DNA of 15,968 bases from Betaproteobacteria bacterium (GTDB taxonomy: Bacteria > Pseudomonadota > Gammaproteobacteria > Burkholderiales > SG8-41). Shown piece after piece: positions 13,145 through 15,968 of this stretch. The notes under the pieces are model-generated. The model ran no database searches. It was not told where the DNA came from and was given only the letters and a program-made list of their open reading frames with translations. Position numbers and translations under genes: made by a program. The number at the start of each line of letters is the position of its first letter. The stretch's first letter is position 1. The stretch lies in contig JACOVL010000056.1 of NCBI GenBank assembly GCA_016177355.1, positions 1-15,968 on the forward strand. Reading direction: 5' to 3'.

Positions 13145-13689
13145 GGTTGGGTCCGTTTCAATAGTTGATATCTGACCTGTCCGGCCCGATCCTGCCTCCA
13201 TACCTCCCATCCCGGCGGCAGATCGGGGGGCGCCGCGCCCTCATGATAGACCAAGGCGCCCGGCGCGAGATGCAGCGGCAGCAGCGGCGCCAGCCGCGGC
13301 CAGTACCCGGCCTTGAACGGCGGGTCGACAAACACGACGTCATAGACGCCCGCATCCGAGCGCAGAAATTCCAGCGCATCCGCTTTCCTGAGCTCCACCG
13401 GGGAGGCATCGAGCGCCACGCGGCTGGCCTGCAACGCGCGGAAGGCCGCCGCGTCGCTTTCCACCATCACCACGCGCCGCGCGCCACGCGACGCTGCTTC
13501 AAACCCCAGCGCCCCGCTGCCCGCGAAAAGATCGAGGCAGGTCTTTCCGGTCAGATCCTGCCCCAGCCAGTTGAACAGGGTTTCGCGCACGCGGTCCGGG
13601 GTCGGCCGCAGGTCCGTGCGGGGGATGAACGCGATCTGCCGGCTGCGCCATTCGCCGCCGATGATCCGGACCCGGTTGGCCCTCGCCAA
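13141..13689 (-). CDS. rsmD: 16S rRNA (guanine966-N2)-methyltransferase
   Basis: Methylates G966 of 16S rRNA near the ribosomal P site, using S-adenosylmethionine. The Rossmann SAM motif LDLFAGSGALGFEAASRGA (52-70) and the catalytic DPPF (122-125) of N2-guanine methyltransferases are present, as is the RsmD-specific N-terminal VRIIGGEWRSR (7-17). Its 182 residues are normal. The only start that keeps the conserved N-terminus is a TTG at 13689, 3 bases after the M16 stop. A purine-rich AAGAAG before it may serve as ribosome-binding site. TTG initiation plus near-overlap suggests that translation depends on ribosomes finishing the M16 gene. It overlaps coaD by 4 bases. Confidence 0.95.
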   Translation of the reverse strand: MARANRVRIIGGEWRSRQIAFIPRTDLRPTPDRVRETLFNWLGQDLTGKTCLDLFAGSGALGFEAASRGARRVVMVESDAAAFRALQASRVALDASPVELRKADALEFLRSDAGVYDVVFVDPPFKAGYWPRLAPLLPLHLAPGALVYHEGAAPPDLPPGWEVWRQDRAGQVRYQLLKRTQP

Positions 13690-13692
13690 AGC

Positions 13693-15063
13693 CTACTTCT
13701 TTTCCGCATCGCCGCCGACCACCACCGTCACCATGCGGTCGGGACGGATGCGGCGCTGGAACGCCTCCCGGATGCCGGCAGCGGTGACGCGCTCGACGTT
13801 CCTGACGAAATCGTCGAGATAGGAGAGTGGCAGCCGGTAGAAGCCGATCAGGGCCAGGTAGTCGTGGATCTTGCGGTTGTTGTCGATGCGCAGCGGGAAG
13901 CCGCCGATGATGTTCTGCTTCGCAGCCGTGAGCTCCGCCTCGGTCGGGCCGCTCTCCACGAAGTCACGCAACGTCTTGCGCGCGACTTCAAGCGCCTGCG
14001 CCGCCTGGTCGCGCTGGGTCTGCATGCCGATCACGAACGGTCCGGGCCGCTTGAGCGGCGAGAAATAACTGTAAGCCGAGTACGCGAGCCCGCGTTTCTG
14101 CCGCACTTCGTCCACCATGCGAGAGACGAAGCCGCCGCCGCCCAGCACGTGGTTGCCGACGAACAGCGGAAAATAATCCGGGTCGTCGCGGCTGATGCCG
14201 GGCGCGCCGATCAGGATGTGCGACTGCGAGGCGGGATGCGCGACCGCGCGCGTCGCGCCCGATGCAAGCTCCGCCACCGGCGGCAGCGGCGCCCCGGCGC
14301 CCTCGTCCTGCGGCAGCCCGCGTGTCACCTCTTCCGCGATCGCCTCCGCTTCGGCGCGCGTCACGTCCCCCACCAGCGCCACCACTGCATTTCGCGCGGG
14401 GTAATGGCGGCGGTAGAAACCAGTCAGGTCCGCGCGCGCGAGCGTTTCCACCGTCGCCACCTCGCCAGAAGAGCGCAGCGCGTAGGGATGATCGCGGTAG
14501 ACCAGGCGGTAGAACGTCAGCGCGGCGATGGTATCGGGCTTGGTGTCGGCCTCCTTGAGCGCGCCGATCAGCCGCGCCTTCTCGCGCTCGAGCACGCTTC
14601 CCGGGAATTCCGGCGCGCGCAGCAGGCGCGCAAACACGGCCAGCGCCTCGCTGCGCTCGGCCCGGCTCGAGAGCGTGCGGAGCTGGAGTCCCGCGCGGTC
14701 GGCGTCGAAGCGCCCCCCCAGCTGCGCGCCGACGTCGGCGATGCGGCGCGCGATCTCGTCCTCGCTCATGCCGTCCGCGCCGAGCCGCAGCAGGCGATTG
14801 GTCATGGAGGCCGTCCCGGATTTCTCCGGGCGATCGTAGCCCGCGCCCGCCGGAAACTCGACGCTCAAGTCGAGCATCGGAAGGTCATGGTTCTCGACGA
14901 AATAGACGCGCGCGCCGCTCGCGGTCTGCCAGTGCTGGATCGGCAGGATGGCGCGCGCCGGCAGCGCCGCCCCCAGCAGCAAAGCAACCGCAGATAAACG
15001 CAGATATACGCCGATGAGAGTTGAAAACCTGGGTGTTCCGGTATTGATCTTATCTGCGTTCAT
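13693..15063 (-). CDS. M16-family peptidase-like protein, non-catalytic partner
   Basis: A protein of 456 residues with the insulinase/processing-peptidase fold, predicted to be exported. A signal-peptide-like start with a long n-region leads into LSAVALLLGAAL and a PARA cleavage site near residue 38. The mature part then begins with QHWQTASGARVYFVENHDLPMLDLSVEFPAG, typical of M16. At the place of the zinc motif HxxEH it has GTASMTNRLL, so metal binding is lost. The C-terminal half keeps the substrate-contact motif RQKRGLAYSAY. Bacterial M16B pairs often divide the zinc site and this R/Y motif between two subunits, and the gene directly upstream would be the other half. The ATG at 15063 and part of the signal peptide lie within a 10-base repeat palindrome. 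Confidence 0.92.
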   Translation of the reverse strand: MNADKINTGTPRFSTLIGVYLRLSAVALLLGAALPARAILPIQHWQTASGARVYFVENHDLPMLDLSVEFPAGAGYDRPEKSGTASMTNRLLRLGADGMSEDEIARRIADVGAQLGGRFDADRAGLQLRTLSSRAERSEALAVFARLLRAPEFPGSVLEREKARLIGALKEADTKPDTIAALTFYRLVYRDHPYALRSSGEVATVETLARADLTGFYRRHYPARNAVVALVGDVTRAEAEAIAEEVTRGLPQDEGAGAPLPPVAELASGATRAVAHPASQSHILIGAPGISRDDPDYFPLFVGNHVLGGGGFVSRMVDEVRQKRGLAYSAYSYFSPLKRPGPFVIGMQTQRDQAAQALEVARKTLRDFVESGPTEAELTAAKQNIIGGFPLRIDNNRKIHDYLALIGFYRLPLSYLDDFVRNVERVTAAGIREAFQRRIRPDRMVTVVVGGDAEKK

Positions 15064-15081
15064 CGGCGTTCATCGGCGGTT
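14986..15081. repeat. Imperfect palindrome of 10-base repeat units over the M16 start
   Basis: Two 33-base arms (14986-15018 and 15049-15081) are inverted copies matching at 26 of 33 positions, separated by 30 bases. Each arm is itself made of three tandem units of the form GCMGATRAAC: GCAGATAAAC, GCAGATATAC and GCCGATGAGA on the plus strand at the left, and GCCGATGAAC twice then GCAGATAAGA on the minus strand at the right. The right arm spans the gap between the two M16 genes and holds the ATG of the second. The left arm encodes the residues GVYLRLSAV of its signal peptide. Similar words recur between genes in many bacteria, as far as I remember. Confidence 0.85.
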
Positions 15082-15088
15082 TGAATCC

Positions 15089-15968
15089 CTACTCCGCATG
15101 GCGCAATCCCGCAGGCGGCGCCGCCGGCCGCCTGGCCGATAGCGGCTGCGGATCGAGAGTGGCGACGGTCAGCGCATCGTCGCCGAAATATTTGCGCGCG
15201 ACTTCCTGCACCTGCTGCGAGGTGACCTGGCGCAGCTTTTCGAGCTGGAGGTCCAGCGTTTTGTGCGACAGGCCGGCGGTCTCGAGCCCGCCGATCAGGC
15301 GCGCCTGGTAGAACATCGAGTCGCGCTGGAACACGTGGGCGGCGACCGCCTGCGCCCTGGCGCGCTTCAATTCCTCTTCCGTGACGCCTTCCTCGACGAT
15401 CTTGCGGATCTCGCGCCGCAGCGCCTCCTCGACCTCGGCCGCGCCCTTGCCCGGCACCGGCGTCCCGCTCAGGTAGAAGAATCCCGGGCCGCGGCCAACG
15501 CCGTCGTAGCTCGCGTCCGCCGAGCTCGCCAGCCGCTCCTCGCGCACCAGCGTCCGGTTCAGCCGCGCGGCCTCGTTGCCGTCGAGCACCGCGGCCAGCA
15601 TTTCCAGCGCATACGGCTCCCAGTCGCGCTCCGGGTCGCGCAGCGCGGGCGCGCGGTACGCCATCATCACGTACGGCAGCTCCGCCGGCGCTTTCACGGT
15701 GAGCCGCCGGATGCCGCGCTGCTCCGGCTCTTCCTGCGGCTTGCGCTGCGGCAACGGCTTCGCCTGGTATGCGCCGAAATGCTTCTCCGCGAGCTGGAAG
15801 ACCTGCTGCGGCTCGACGTCCCCCACCACCACCACGATGGCGTTGTTCGGGGCGTACCAGCGCCGGTAGAAGTCCAGCGCGTCTTCCACGCGCAGGTTCT
15901 CGATGTCGTTCATCCAGCCGATGATGGGGCTGCGGTAGGGATGGGCGGTGAGCGCGGTCGCCATCAGC
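15089..15968 (-). CDS. M16-family zinc peptidase (partial, N-terminus off the right edge)
   Basis: The C-terminal two thirds or so of an insulinase-family peptidase; about 293 codons are visible, with the stop at 15089. Recognisable M16 features are ALTAHPYRSPIIGWMNDIENL, then FYRRWYAPNNAIVVVVGDVEP (the end of the N-terminal domain), and a second domain with LVREERLASSADASYDGVGRGPGFFYLSGTP. The HxxEH zinc site, if present, lies beyond the window, so catalytic competence cannot be judged here. By the usual arrangement of tandem M16 genes this would be the zinc-bearing subunit and the following gene its partner. The gap to that gene is 25 bases and mostly occupied by the repeat arm. Translation continues open to the edge; the internal ATG at 15964 is not the start. 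Confidence 0.93.
   Translation of the reverse strand, partial: LMATALTAHPYRSPIIGWMNDIENLRVEDALDFYRRWYAPNNAIVVVVGDVEPQQVFQLAEKHFGAYQAKPLPQRKPQEEPEQRGIRRLTVKAPAELPYVMMAYRAPALRDPERDWEPYALEMLAAVLDGNEAARLNRTLVREERLASSADASYDGVGRGPGFFYLSGTPVPGKGAAEVEEALRREIRKIVEEGVTEEELKRARAQAVAAHVFQRDSMFYQARLIGGLETAGLSHKTLDLQLEKLRQVTSQQVQEVARKYFGDDALTVATLDPQPLSARRPAAPPAGLRHAE

Noticed and set aside
13165..14997. A plus-strand open frame of 610 codons opposite rsmD and the M16 gene.
   Set aside because: The product is Arg/His/Ala-rich with no recognisable motif, and the opposite strand encodes well-supported RsmD and M16 proteins.

Overview
The window is GC-rich chromosomal DNA from a proteobacterium, most likely a betaproteobacterium. 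The Prs, bL25, IspE and MutM sequences read as betaproteobacterial, as does the conserved gene order TPR lipoprotein - lolB - ispE - tRNA-Gln - prs - rplY - pth - ychF. This is a judgement from remembered family sequences, not from a search. Both ends of the window cut genes: ychF at the left and an M16 peptidase at the right.

Left block (1-6822, minus strand). A TPR lipoprotein, lolB, ispE, tRNA-Gln(UUG), prs and rplY follow each other with short gaps or a 4-base overlap. A strong intrinsic terminator follows rplY. Then come pth and ychF, which are tightly coupled. The block serves outer-membrane lipoprotein insertion, isoprenoid and PRPP synthesis, and translation. A near-consensus sigma70-type promoter lies inside the ispE coding sequence and points at tRNA-Gln and prs. 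The pth leader carries a heptanucleotide microsatellite and a partial inverted copy of it.

Middle block (6823-11281). A divergent plus-strand operon encodes an ABC ATPase, a six-helix permease, a GldG-like auxiliary protein and a DUF4340 protein. The successive genes overlap by 4 bases or are 6 bases apart. It is followed, in the opposite direction, by an MNT-type antitoxin gene and a severely shortened HepT toxin remnant. An AT-rich pocket and several small inverted repeats surround these genes, so this looks like the accessory part of the window.

Right block (11564-15968). mutM (plus) converges, with only 4 bases between stops, on a minus-strand operon: two tandem M16 peptidase-family proteins, rsmD, coaD and a YfhL-type ferredoxin. 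The downstream M16 protein lacks the zinc-binding HxxEH motif. Its start codon and part of its signal peptide lie inside an imperfect palindrome built from 10-base repeat units.

I saw no phage, transposase, CRISPR array or rRNA. The most noteworthy signals are the repeat that has become coding in the M16 gene, the decayed HepT next to an intact MntA-like gene, and the promoter embedded in ispE.
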